Shown here one piece after another: positions 1 to 7,095 of a stretch of DNA of 64,000 nt. A program made the position numbers and the translations under genes. Position 1 is the stretch's first letter, and each line of letters starts with the position of its first letter. Origin of the DNA: Streptomyces rhizosphaerihabitans (GTDB taxonomy: Bacteria; Actinomycetota; Actinomycetes; Streptomycetales; Streptomycetaceae); the NCBI RefSeq assembly GCF_025399795.1, contig NZ_JAODTZ010000025.1:1-64000 (forward strand), given 5' to 3'. The notes below the pieces were generated by a model. That model ran no database searches, was not told the DNA's origin, and was given only the letters and a program-made list of their open reading frames with translations.

Positions 1-41
1 CTTTTCACGTCTTTTCGCACCACCGTTCCGAAAGGACGACG

Positions 42-821
42 ATGACTTCCTTCTTCCGCTCCGCCGACGGCCGCCGCGCAGGCGGCGCCTCCCTCGACCG
101 CCGCAGCATGCTGCGTGGCACGCTGGCCGCCGGCGCCGGCATCGCGTTCGGTCAGGTCCTGTTCTCGGGCGTCGCACAGGCCTATTCGTGGTCGCGCACC
201 CTGGGACAGGGCGACACCGGCGCCGACGTGACCGAGCTGCAGATCCGGGTCGCGGGCTGGGCGGCGGACAGCGCCGGCCACAGCCGGGTCGGCCTCGACG
301 GGGACTTCGGCGCCGGCACCCTCGCGGCCGTCAAGCGGTTCCAGGCGGCGTACGGTCTCACCGCCGACGGCAGCGTCGGGCCCAACACCCAGGCGAAGCT
401 CAACGCGCTGGAGCAGTCGGACGGCTCCACGACCCACTTCAACTGGAGTGAGTTCGTGGACCAGTCGACCGGCAATTTCAACGGCGGCAAGCTGAGCGCG
501 GCGCAGGTGAAGGAGAACGCCCGCCGCTGCATGTACAAGCTGGAGGCGCTGCGCAAGAAGCTGGGCGACAAGCCGATCACGGTCAACTCCGGCTTCCGCA
601 GCATCGCGCACAACGCCGACATCGGCGGGGCCAGCGACAGCATGCACCTGTACGGCACCGCGGCCGACCTCGATGTGTCCGGCGTGGCCACCAAGACCGT
701 CTACCAGAAGGCGGAGACCTGCGGGTTCTCCGGGCTGGAGACGTACACCGTCGACCACCAGCACGTCGACAGCAGGGCCGACCTCGGCCGCGACTGGTGG
801 TGGGAGGACGGCACGATCTGA
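42..821 (+). CDS. Secreted zinc D-Ala-D-Ala carboxypeptidase (M15A) with peptidoglycan-binding domain
   Basis: 259 aa. Predicted to hydrolyse the terminal D-Ala-D-Ala of peptidoglycan stem peptides outside the cell. The N-terminus has a twin-arginine motif (DRRSMLRG, R20-R21), a hydrophobic stretch and a likely AQA cleavage site after residue 47, so Tat export is expected. Residues about 50-125 form a PG_binding_1 domain (GDTGADVTELQ, DGDFGAGTLAAVKRFQ). Residues about 130-255 match peptidase M15A. The expected zinc ligands are visible as H202 and D209 (SMHLYGTAADLD) and H241 (DHQHVD), with the same spacing as the Streptomyces albus G enzyme. ATG follows GGACGACG. It converges on the next gene, and a strong hairpin lies between them. 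The family call rests on motifs; the exact substrate is inferred. Confidence 0.93.
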   Translation: MTSFFRSADGRRAGGASLDRRSMLRGTLAAGAGIAFGQVLFSGVAQAYSWSRTLGQGDTGADVTELQIRVAGWAADSAGHSRVGLDGDFGAGTLAAVKRFQAAYGLTADGSVGPNTQAKLNALEQSDGSTTHFNWSEFVDQSTGNFNGGKLSAAQVKENARRCMYKLEALRKKLGDKPITVNSGFRSIAHNADIGGASDSMHLYGTAADLDVSGVATKTVYQKAETCGFSGLETYTVDHQHVDSRADLGRDWWWEDGTI

Positions 822-845
822 CGCCGCCGGGGGGGAGGGGGAACT

Positions 846-885
846 GGAGCCCCTGGGTATCGCCGCGGCGGTACCCAGGGGCTCC
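846..885. terminator. Bidirectional hairpin between convergent genes
   Basis: A perfect 14-bp inverted repeat (GGAGCCCCTGGGTA at 846-859, its complement at 872-885) encloses a GC-rich loop. It sits 25 bp after the carboxypeptidase stop and just beyond the stop of the opposing gene, so it probably terminates both. Confidence 0.75.
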
Positions 886-890
886 GGGCC

Positions 891-2033
891 TCAGCTCTTC
901 GGTTCGTCCTTCAACGCCGCCTCGCAGGAGGGCCAGTCGTGGAAGTCGTGCCGGGCGCTCCACAGACGGTGGGCCGCCTTGATGTTCCACTCCGGATCGA
1001 ACGCCCGCAGCGGCGTGCCGTCGAGATCCCGCAGGCGGGCGTCGGAGATCTGGAACACACCCCAGTTGCGGCTGCCGTTGGTGTTGGGCAGCACCCACAG
1101 CGGGTCGAGGAACGACGCACAGCGGGCGACGGCCACAGCGGCGTCGGGATCCTCGACGAACACCTCACGGATCCGCTTCGTCACCTTGGCCGGCGACCAG
1201 GTCGACATGCTCACCTTCTGCGCGACGAGCTCGTTCCTGGTGGCCTCGTCGACCACGCTGCTGGCCGGCACACCCGCCAGCACCTGGAACGCGGTCAGTT
1301 GGCGCAGGGTCTCCGGGCCGAAGTCCCCGTCGACGGCGAGCCTGCCCTTCGCCCGCGCCAACAGGCTCTGGACCTCGCGCACGCACTCGTCGTGCTGCCC
1401 CATTCTCACCGACTTGCACGCGGAGGAGTACAGCAGGCTGTCGTCGGCCTCGGGTGAGGCACCGCCGAGGCCGCTGTCGGGCATCCACACGAAGCCGGCC
1501 ACCAGCATCACCGCGACCACGGCGGCCAGAATCGCGAAACGGGAGGACCATTTCTCGGGCACCCGGGACCGTCTCGGCGTCCCGGTGTCGTCGGGGGTGA
1601 TCTCCGGCGGGGTGACGTCGTCCGGTCCGGGGCTCACCGGGGCCGGCACCACGGGCTCGTCGGGCCCGGGGCTCGACTGTGCGGGCACGGCAAGCGCCTC
1701 GGGTCCGGGACTCGCCTGCGCGGGCACGGCAGGTTCGTCCGGTTCCCATTCCGGGTTGTCCTTGGCCGTCACTGCCGGTGCGTCCCGGTCGGTGTCCGCC
1801 AGCGCCCACAGCCGGTGGAGTTCGCGAAGTTCCTCCGCACTGGCGCCGCACACCTTGGCGAAGGCGTGCACCACCCGGTAGTCCGCGGGGACGCTGAGGC
1901 CGGAGCAGTACCGATGCAGACTGGAACCGCTGACGCCCGCCTCCTTGCCGAGGCGGTCGTAACCCCTGCGGCTGCGGTCCTTCAGCATCCGAAGGCAGGC
2001 GGCGAACTTTTCGGCATGCGGAGAGGCAACCAC
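891..2033 (-). CDS. Membrane-anchored HTH protein with extracellular peptidoglycan-binding and lysozyme-like domains
   Basis: 380 aa from a GTG start at 2033, chosen because AAGGGTGG lies just upstream; a TTG at 2051 is the alternative. The first 70 residues look like an XRE-type helix-turn-helix (GYDRLGKEAGVSGSSLHRYC). Next come a Pro-rich linker, one transmembrane segment (FAILAAVVAVMLVAGFVW) with the N-terminus inside, a PG_binding_1-type module (AVDGDFGPETLRQLTAFQ) and a C-terminal module with lysozyme/SLT-like features (FLDPLWVLPNTNGSRNWGVFQI). The order places the HTH in the cytoplasm and the wall-binding part outside. I infer a single-protein envelope sensor or a morphogenetic factor. 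The catalytic glutamate of true lytic transglycosylases is not obvious, so hydrolase activity is doubtful. Confidence 0.75.
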   Translation of the reverse strand: MVASPHAEKFAACLRMLKDRSRRGYDRLGKEAGVSGSSLHRYCSGLSVPADYRVVHAFAKVCGASAEELRELHRLWALADTDRDAPAVTAKDNPEWEPDEPAVPAQASPGPEALAVPAQSSPGPDEPVVPAPVSPGPDDVTPPEITPDDTGTPRRSRVPEKWSSRFAILAAVVAVMLVAGFVWMPDSGLGGASPEADDSLLYSSACKSVRMGQHDECVREVQSLLARAKGRLAVDGDFGPETLRQLTAFQVLAGVPASSVVDEATRNELVAQKVSMSTWSPAKVTKRIREVFVEDPDAAVAVARCASFLDPLWVLPNTNGSRNWGVFQISDARLRDLDGTPLRAFDPEWNIKAAHRLWSARHDFHDWPSCEAALKDEPKS

Positions 2034-2675
2034 ACAACCACCCTTGCTCAAGCCTCTACTGACGGGTAGAAGCTACACCCCGCGAAAGGAGTGCGTACGC
2101 CCTTTCGCTGCCGCACCGCGACCACCAATCGCCCTTCTGGCGACGATATTTGACAAAGAGTCACCGACTGCCGTCCGTCTCCGTACACCTCTCCCCGGTT
2201 TCAGCCACCGCCGTCCCGGACGTGGCCTTCGCGAGCACGGTGTCGTCCGAGCACGGTGTCGTCGATGCCGGAGAAGACCGCGCCACCTCACCATGGTCAC
2301 CCGCCGCCACATCCGCGTCCGCCCCTTCCACGGCCGCAGCCCTACCGGCGCCCCCTGCCCCGAAAGACCCGGTCCGGCGCGATCCACTCCGCATCCACGC
2401 AGGTCCGCGTCCTTCGCCGGGCCGGGCGCTCGCCGGCGTCGCCCGCCACGCGCACGTCGGGAACTCGGCCGCCCGGACCATCCCGGCGAGCCGCCCCGGC
2501 GATCGGAGGCCCGCTCACATTCTTCGCGATAACCCCAATACGGCCAACCGTCAACGAAATACGCATAGTCACCCGATGGCGGAGGTCCGTGATTCTCAGG
2601 GGCCTCGACTGCCGGCTCGTGGCCAAAGGTGACCATACTGGGAGGGCACACCACACCCCACCAGCAAAGTGACTC
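2034..2675. other. Intergenic region, about 640 bp, no convincing gene
   Basis: Several open frames cross this stretch on both strands, but all are Arg/Pro/Ala-rich, lack ribosome-binding sites and show no family motif. It separates two divergently transcribed genes and should hold both promoters. An AT-richer patch near 2140-2165 and another near 2520-2640 (containing CCATACT about 45 bp before the next start) are the likeliest promoter areas. Confidence 0.4.
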
Positions 2676-3833
2676 ATGCCGAAGTCCTCCACAGACCGTC
2701 CCACCGCCCCGGAAACAGTCTGGCTGGCCGCCGGGCGTCATAGCGGCCCCGCCCCGCAGAAGGCTCTCCGGGAGCATCTGCGGGAATTGAAGAACAGCGA
2801 AAGGATCCAGGACTTCCTGGAGAAGGAGAACGCCGCGACGCCGGACGGTCACGTCTTCGAGGCGCGCTGGTTCGTCGACGACGACGTCACGGTGCGGGCG
2901 CGGCTCGCCACCGACGGACGTGAGCATGTGGACGGCGAGCGGCGCTGGTCGCTGGCGGCCGAGGCGGAACGGCCCTGGGATCCCGCGTGGCCCTCCCCTG
3001 CCGCCCTGCTCTGGCCCGAGCGGAACGACTTCTCCTGGGATCGTGACTCCGCGGCCGGACTACGGCTCCAGGACATCAACCCGCTGCCGAAGGACGACGC
3101 GGTACTGCGCCGCCTGATCAAGGACACCGCCCGGCACAGCTGGAGCATCAACGTCGTCGTGCACGAGGCCATGACACCCGACGCCGACGGCCGCCTGCCG
3201 CTGGCCCGGCTGCTGCCGCCCGCCCTGCGGCACCGCGTCGTGGAACACCGCGCCACGCCCGAGCAGTTCCACGCGGTCAACTGGGCGCTCGGTGACCTCG
3301 GGACGTCCGTGCCACGTGGCGGGGCTGTCATCCTGTCCGGCACACCCGCCCGGATCGGCTTCGACGAGCAGGCCTTCAGGGTGCGCAGTGTCTTCCTCGA
3401 CGGCTCCGAACCGACGGAACTCCTGGACAAGATCGTACAGTTCGCGGCACTGCCCTGGCCGCTGCCGGACGACGCGGCCGCGGTCCTCACCGCGCTCCGC
3501 CAGGACTGGCACCTGCTGACCCTCGAAGAGGAACTCACCCACGCGCGCGCCCTGGTGGCCTCGTACTCCGAAGCCCTCGACGCCATGACCAAGTCGCGCG
3601 ACCTGTATCGCGAGGCGACCGAACTCGCCCACGCGGCGCTCGCCGAGATGGCCGAGTACCGCGACGCGGCGTCGGCCGCGCGGGGTACCGCGCAGGGACA
3701 GGACAAGCACCCTCTGAGCAAGACGCTTCAGCGCGTCACGGACTCGCTGCTGTCCCGGCGGGCGCCACGCGTCGACACCCACCTCCAGGAAGCACGCGAG
3801 AGCGAGGAACGGGCCCGCGAGGCTTCCGGGTGA
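2676..3833 (+). CDS. Hypothetical protein with C-terminal coiled coil
   Basis: 385 aa; function not recognised. No signal peptide or membrane segment is visible, so it should be cytoplasmic. The N-terminal 250 residues are globular and Trp-rich (VWLAAGRHSG, FEARWFVDDDVTVRARL, HSWSINVVVHEAMTPD). A segment near 200-270 reads HAVNWALGDLGTSVPRGGAV and FRVRSVFLDGSEPTELLD. The last 110 residues are long charged helices that probably form a coiled coil (EEELTHARALVASYSEALDA and the following heptads). The ATG has no clear Shine-Dalgarno. It stands alone, with about 640 bp upstream and a repeat-bearing gap downstream. The architecture resembles helper proteins of actinobacterial conflict loci, but no nuclease, caspase or NTPase partner lies nearby, so I do not assign that role. 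Confidence 0.7.
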   Translation: MPKSSTDRPTAPETVWLAAGRHSGPAPQKALREHLRELKNSERIQDFLEKENAATPDGHVFEARWFVDDDVTVRARLATDGREHVDGERRWSLAAEAERPWDPAWPSPAALLWPERNDFSWDRDSAAGLRLQDINPLPKDDAVLRRLIKDTARHSWSINVVVHEAMTPDADGRLPLARLLPPALRHRVVEHRATPEQFHAVNWALGDLGTSVPRGGAVILSGTPARIGFDEQAFRVRSVFLDGSEPTELLDKIVQFAALPWPLPDDAAAVLTALRQDWHLLTLEEELTHARALVASYSEALDAMTKSRDLYREATELAHAALAEMAEYRDAASAARGTAQGQDKHPLSKTLQRVTDSLLSRRAPRVDTHLQEARESEERAREASG

Positions 3834-3933
3834 CCACCGCGGGGAGGTGACGCCGCGCCCACCGACCCGAACCGGCGCGCGCCTCACCCGACTCGCGCCC
3901 GGCCTTCGTACCGCCGGACCAGGCCTCGTAGGT

Positions 3934-4005
3934 GTAGGACCCGTTCCTCGTACGGGCGGACCGGTCGCACGTAACGTAGGACCCGTTCCTCGTACGGGCG
4001 GACCG
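3934..4005. repeat. 30-bp direct repeat, two copies
   Basis: A 30-bp unit beginning GTAGGACCCGTTCCTCGTAC occurs identically at 3934-3963 and 3976-4005, starts 42 bp apart. It lies in the 330-bp gap between the hypothetical gene and the GPP34 gene. The rest of that gap shows no gene. Confidence 0.85.
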
Positions 4006-4167
4006 CCCGCGCGTCAGGGGCGGAGCGTCCTCTCGTGCCGTCGGACCGACCGCGCGTGCCGCGTCGCCGCGTCGGACCCGCCCCACGCGCGGGTTTTCCG
4101 TCAGACGCCCCCGCGGGTCTCTCGGGCGCCCTGCGCGGGTACTGTCAGGCGCCCCGCACGCGCTCTG

Positions 4168-4773
4168 TCAGGCGCCCCGCCAGATGTTGGCGAACGCCGC
4201 GTTCTCGATGGCCCGGCGCTGGCGGACGGCTTCGAGTTCCATCACCGCGTCGTGCACGGCGACCAGAACGGTCGTCACCGCCTCGCCCTCGACGGCCGGG
4301 CTGTCCTCGGTCTGTTCGGCGGGGATTCCGACGACCGCGGCGAGCGCGGCGAGGACGGGCTCGTCCGCGGCCCAGCGGTGCATCGCCCGGCTGCGGGCCG
4401 GTGAGTCCACCAACTCCATGCGGTCGGCGCCGAACGGCAGTCGGCCCCGCCGTTGCCGGGTGAGCTGGCCCGCCTGTTCCAGGTCGCTCTGATAGGCCGC
4501 CGACAGGTCGCGGCCCCTGCGCCACAGCCAGTCCTCGACCCGTTCGTACGGGACCTGTCTCACGAGCGAGGACGCCGCCTCGCCCAGCAGACGGTCGTCC
4601 GTCGCCGGCTGCCTCGCCGGCACCATCCGGTCACCGTCCAGTGCGATGACCTCGCCGGCGACGAGATCGATCACCTCGGCTCCGGCGAGGGCGAGCGACA
4701 GGTCGCCCTGCCCGACAGGACGTTCCGGCTCCTTGTCCATCGTGATGATGAACAAGTCCCTGGCCGTGGTCAC
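4168..4773 (-). CDS. GPP34 (GOLPH3/Vps74-like) family phosphoprotein
   Basis: 201 aa from a GTG start at 4773. This start is preferred over the ATG at 4845 because GAAGGGAG precedes it by 6 nt. The protein shows the GPP34 pattern: an N-terminal helix (ARDLFIITMDKEP), the GDLSLALAGAEVIDLVAG core, a central charged helix (VEDWLWRRGRDLSAAYQSDL), and a conserved helical C-terminus ending IENAAFANIWRGA. Eukaryotic relatives bind phosphatidylinositol 4-phosphate at the Golgi. Streptomyces genomes carry several paralogues whose role is not established; a lipid or membrane-surface function is inference. It is monocistronic, next to a decayed hydrolase remnant. Confidence 0.85.
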   Translation of the reverse strand: MTTARDLFIITMDKEPERPVGQGDLSLALAGAEVIDLVAGEVIALDGDRMVPARQPATDDRLLGEAASSLVRQVPYERVEDWLWRRGRDLSAAYQSDLEQAGQLTRQRRGRLPFGADRMELVDSPARSRAMHRWAADEPVLAALAAVVGIPAEQTEDSPAVEGEAVTTVLVAVHDAVMELEAVRQRRAIENAAFANIWRGA

Positions 4774-4921
4774 GAACGGCTCCCTTCGGAGTACTTCGCC
4801 CTGCGCGACCGTCACGCATCGGATCCAACGCATCCACCGCGCCACTGTCCGCGGGCGATCCGGTCGCCCGCGGAGAAGGGCACGTCACGATCGTGATCGT
4901 AACTCCCGGCGGACCGGTGCG

Positions 4922-5197
4922 TCAGTGAGCCGCGGGCTCCGCCGGCAGGTTGAAGACGTGCTGCGGTGTGACGATCTTCGTGATCGCGTCTCCGAAGAGG
5001 GTGCTGGACTCCGACCCCTTGTAGTTGATGCCGGTGTTCAGCAGCACGACCGGGTCGCCTGCGCCGACGGGAAGTAGACGGTCAGCGACTCGCAACCCGG
5101 CAGGGAGCCGTTGTGTCCGACCCATCCCCGGACGCCGAAGATGCCGAGGCCGTAGCCCGCGGGTGCACGAAGCGACAACGGGTGGGGAACGCCTCAC
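4922..5197 (-). pseudogene. Frameshifted C-terminal remnant of a serine beta-lactamase/DD-peptidase family protein
   Basis: The last 45 codons read PVVLLNTGINYKGSESS and then a typical C-terminal tail of secreted D-Ala-D-Ala carboxypeptidase-like serine hydrolases. In another frame immediately upstream (about 5050-5163) the same strand reads AGYGLGIFGVRGWVGHNGSL and then PGCESLTVYFPSAQA. This is the strand carrying the third active-site motif of the family (HNG in place of the usual HGG). The two halves join only through a frameshift near 5045-5070, and a TGA lies about 12 codons further upstream. The catalytic SxxK and YxN portions are missing. This is a truncated, frameshifted relic of roughly 85 codons. 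Confidence 0.75.
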
Positions 5198-5382
5198 TGC
5201 CTCGCCTCGGACAACTGGCCTGGCGACAACCGACCTGTGACAACCCGCCTGTGACGACCGACCTCGAAGCCGTACGGTTCCAGCCTAGAAGCGTGGGTGG
5301 CCCGCGTCATGTCGGACCCTTTGCTCCCGCACGCCGGACCCGCCGCGGTCATGGACGAGCTGCGGGGAAGCCGTACACGCGG

Positions 5383-5419
5383 CCGGTCCGGCCGACGCAC
5401 GGTGCGTCGGCCGGACCGG
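5383..5419 (-). terminator. Palindromic terminator downstream of the ribosomal-protein genes
   Basis: An 18-bp perfect inverted repeat (CCGGTCCGGCCGACGCAC at 5383-5400 and its complement at 5402-5419) lies about 22 bp beyond the rpmJ stop codon. The innermost pairs must open to form the loop. It is well placed to end the leftward ribosomal-protein transcript. Confidence 0.75.
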
Positions 5420-5441
5420 ATGTCCTTCACCTGATGCGCCG

Positions 5442-5564
5442 TCAGCCCTGGCGGGCCTTGAGGCGCGGGTTCTTCTTGTTCACGACGAAGACCACACCGC
5501 GCCTACGGACCACCTGGGCCCCGGGCTTGGTCTTCAGTGCGCGCAGTGAGTTGCGTACCTTCAT
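5442..5564 (-). CDS. rpmJ: 50S ribosomal protein bL36, zinc-free paralogue
   Basis: 40 aa: starts MKVRNSLRALKTKPGAQVV and ends NKKNPRLKARQG. This is the bL36 family. The CxxC...CxxxxH zinc ribbon of the housekeeping form is absent, so this is the C-minus paralogue usually made under zinc limitation. GGAGGAGA precedes ATG by about 7 nt. It lies 41 bp downstream of rpmE2 on the same strand and shares its transcript. In Streptomyces such paralogues are typically under the zinc regulator Zur; control here is inferred from gene content. Confidence 0.95.
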   Translation of the reverse strand: MKVRNSLRALKTKPGAQVVRRRGVVFVVNKKNPRLKARQG

Positions 5565-5605
5565 GGCGCTGTTCTCCTCCTGCCGAACTGGGCGCGCTCC
5601 GGCGT

Positions 5606-5866
5606 TCAGTGCCGGTTCGACGCCGTGCGGCCGTAGCGGCGCTCGAAGCGCTCCACCCGGCCGGCGGTGTCCAGGACCCGCTTGGTCCCGGTGTAGAACG
5701 GGTGGCTCGCCGACGAGATCTCGACGTCGATGAGCGGATGGACGGCACCGTCCTCCCACTCGATCGTCCTGGCCGAGTGCGCGGTGGATCGCGTCAGAAA
5801 GGCGACGCCGGCGGCACGGTCCCGGAAGACGACCGGACGCGACGCGGGGTGAATGTCGGGCCTCAT
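5606..5866 (-). CDS. rpmE2: 50S ribosomal protein bL31, type B (zinc-free)
   Basis: 86 aa. Recognisable by MRPDIHPASRPVVFRDRAAG, the central VDVEISSASHPFYTGTKR-like segment (here IDVEISSASHPFYTGTKR) and a C-terminal basic tail (VERFERRYGRTASNRH). Type B bL31 lacks the zinc-binding CxxC pair and replaces zinc-bound bL31 on the ribosome during zinc starvation, releasing zinc. Start ATG follows GGAGGGA. It is the middle gene of an rpmG-rpmE2-rpmJ cluster. The neighbouring bL28 and uS14 paralogues often found in such clusters are not present here. Confidence 0.95.
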   Translation of the reverse strand: MRPDIHPASRPVVFRDRAAGVAFLTRSTAHSARTIEWEDGAVHPLIDVEISSASHPFYTGTKRVLDTAGRVERFERRYGRTASNRH

Positions 5867-5975
5867 GCTGTTCCCTCCTCGGTTACGGCAGGTGCGTCCG
5901 CCGATACGCGGGGTACGTCTGCCATATGTGTCCGCGGATACGCCGGTACGCCTGTCAGGTGCGCCCGGCGTGGGG

Positions 5976-6140
5976 TCAGCGCTCCTCGCGGAACGCGACG
6001 TGCTTTCCCGCCAGCGGGTCGTACTTCCGCAGGACGAGCCGGTCGGGGTCGTTCCCGCGGTTCTTGCGCGTCACATACGTGGCGCCGGTCCCGGCCGTCG
6101 ACCTCAGCGTGACGACGGGGCGCGCGGTACTGCGTGCCAT
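5976..6140 (-). CDS. rpmG: 50S ribosomal protein bL33, zinc-free paralogue
   Basis: 54 aa: MARSTARPVVTLRSTAGTGA, then YVTRKNRGNDPDRLVLRKYD and a KHVAFREER tail. The bL33 fold is clear. The two CxxC pairs of the zinc-binding form are missing (TLRSTAGTG replaces a CxxC strand), so this is a C-minus paralogue. AGGAGGACCTC precedes ATG. It is the first gene of the leftward cluster, so the promoter and operator should lie at 6141-6260. The 109-bp gap before rpmE2 contains short imperfect repeats (GTCCGCCGATACG, GTCCGCGGATACG) but no gene. Confidence 0.93.
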   Translation of the reverse strand: MARSTARPVVTLRSTAGTGATYVTRKNRGNDPDRLVLRKYDPLAGKHVAFREER

Positions 6141-6172
6141 GAGGTCCTCCTTCGCCCACCATGCGCAAGCCT

Positions 6173-6209
6173 TGATTCGCGCATGCCAATCAGTTACGTG
6201 AGCTGTAAC
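6173..6209 (-). promoter_or_regulatory. Candidate operator upstream of rpmG
   Basis: Two inverted repeats sit 30-70 bp before the rpmG start: TGATT-N10-AATCA (6173-6192) and GTTAC-N7-GTAAC (6193-6209). They are the AT-richest part of this gap. Zur control would be expected from the gene content, but neither repeat clearly matches the Zur box pattern I know (TGAAAATGATTTTCA-like), so the cognate regulator is unassigned. Confidence 0.4.
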
Positions 6210-6377
6210 AGCGCACCCGGCATCCGCATTCCCGGGCCCCGGACGTGGCTCGCGACACGCCGCAGGCATCGTCCGGCACACGGCGGCGACACGCCGCAGA
6301 CCCAAGCGCCAGACGGCAGACGGCACGCCGTACGCATCACGGCGATACACGGCACCCGGCCGGTCGCGCCGAAGTGG

Positions 6378-6971
6378 CTACACCTCGCGTACGGCCCCGG
6401 CGACGACCGAGGTCACCATCCGGCGGACGCCTTCCAGATCGGGCGGGGCGCTCTCCCTGCCCGCGAAGAGCAGATGACCGGTCCCGATCAGCGTGAGCGC
6501 GAGCGTGTCCACGTCGGCGTCCGGGGCGATACGGCCCAGGTCCCGCTCCGCGCGGAGATAGGAACCGATCATGGCGGCGGCCTCGGTCAGAAGGGGGAGG
6601 CCGGTCGGCGTGGTCTCCCGCAGCCGGGCGCGCAGGGCGTCCCGGGCGACGACGAGGCCCAGCATGCCCAGGGCGAGGGGTCCGAGCGCGTCGGCCAGAG
6701 CGGCCGTGAGGTTGCCGGCGACGGTGCCGGTTCCGGCGGACTCGCGCAGGGCGGCGGCCTGGACGTCGAGCCGGGCGATCCGGTCCCGCACGAGCTCGGC
6801 GAGAAAGGCGTCGAAGTCGGCGAAGTGCCGGTGCAGGACACCCTTGGCGCAGCCCGCCTCCGTGGTGACCGCCCGGCTGGTCAGCGCGTTCGGTCCGTCC
6901 CGCAGCAGAACGCGTTCGGCGGCGGCGAAGAGCTGCTCGCGCGCGTCGCGCAGGGCCACCCCAGTCGGCAT
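6378..6971 (-). CDS. TetR family transcriptional regulator
   Basis: 197 aa from ATG at 6971. An upstream ATG at 7034 is open but would place part of the operator array inside the gene. The N-terminal HTH is typical (RDAREQLFAAAERVLLRDGP, then AVTTEAGCAKGVLHRHFADF). The remaining roughly 130 residues are the helical ligand-binding/dimerisation domain. It is divergent from a SAM-dependent methyltransferase, with three matching palindromes between the starts. The simplest reading is a repressor controlling itself and the methyltransferase. The inducer is unknown. Confidence 0.9.
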   Translation of the reverse strand: MPTGVALRDAREQLFAAAERVLLRDGPNALTSRAVTTEAGCAKGVLHRHFADFDAFLAELVRDRIARLDVQAAALRESAGTGTVAGNLTAALADALGPLALGMLGLVVARDALRARLRETTPTGLPLLTEAAAMIGSYLRAERDLGRIAPDADVDTLALTLIGTGHLLFAGRESAPPDLEGVRRMVTSVVAGAVREV

Positions 6972-7012
6972 ACGTGCATCCGCCTTCCCGCGCAGACCTG
7001 CCCACCGGCGAC

Positions 7013-7095
7013 GAGTGGGCCCGCGCCCACTCACGGCACGCGCACTCGTTGACGAGTGGGCGCACGCCCATTCATAGTGGGCGCATGCCCACTAT
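7013..7095. promoter_or_regulatory. Three phased TetR-type operators
   Basis: Three palindromes share the half-site AGTGGGC: GAGTGGGC-N4-GCCCACTC (7013-7032), GAGTGGGC-N4-GCCCATTC (7054-7073) and ATAGTGGGC-N4-GCCCACTAT (7074-7095). Their centres are 41 and 21 bp apart, close to four and two helical turns, so bound dimers would face the same side of the DNA. The third overlaps the methyltransferase start codon at 7085. They very probably bind the adjacent TetR protein. Confidence 0.85.

Noticed and set aside
2150..2632. A 160-codon plus-strand frame in the gap before the 2676 gene.
   Set aside because: Ala/Pro/Arg/Ser-rich with no motif, and equally long frames exist on the opposite strand. 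No evidence favours any of them.
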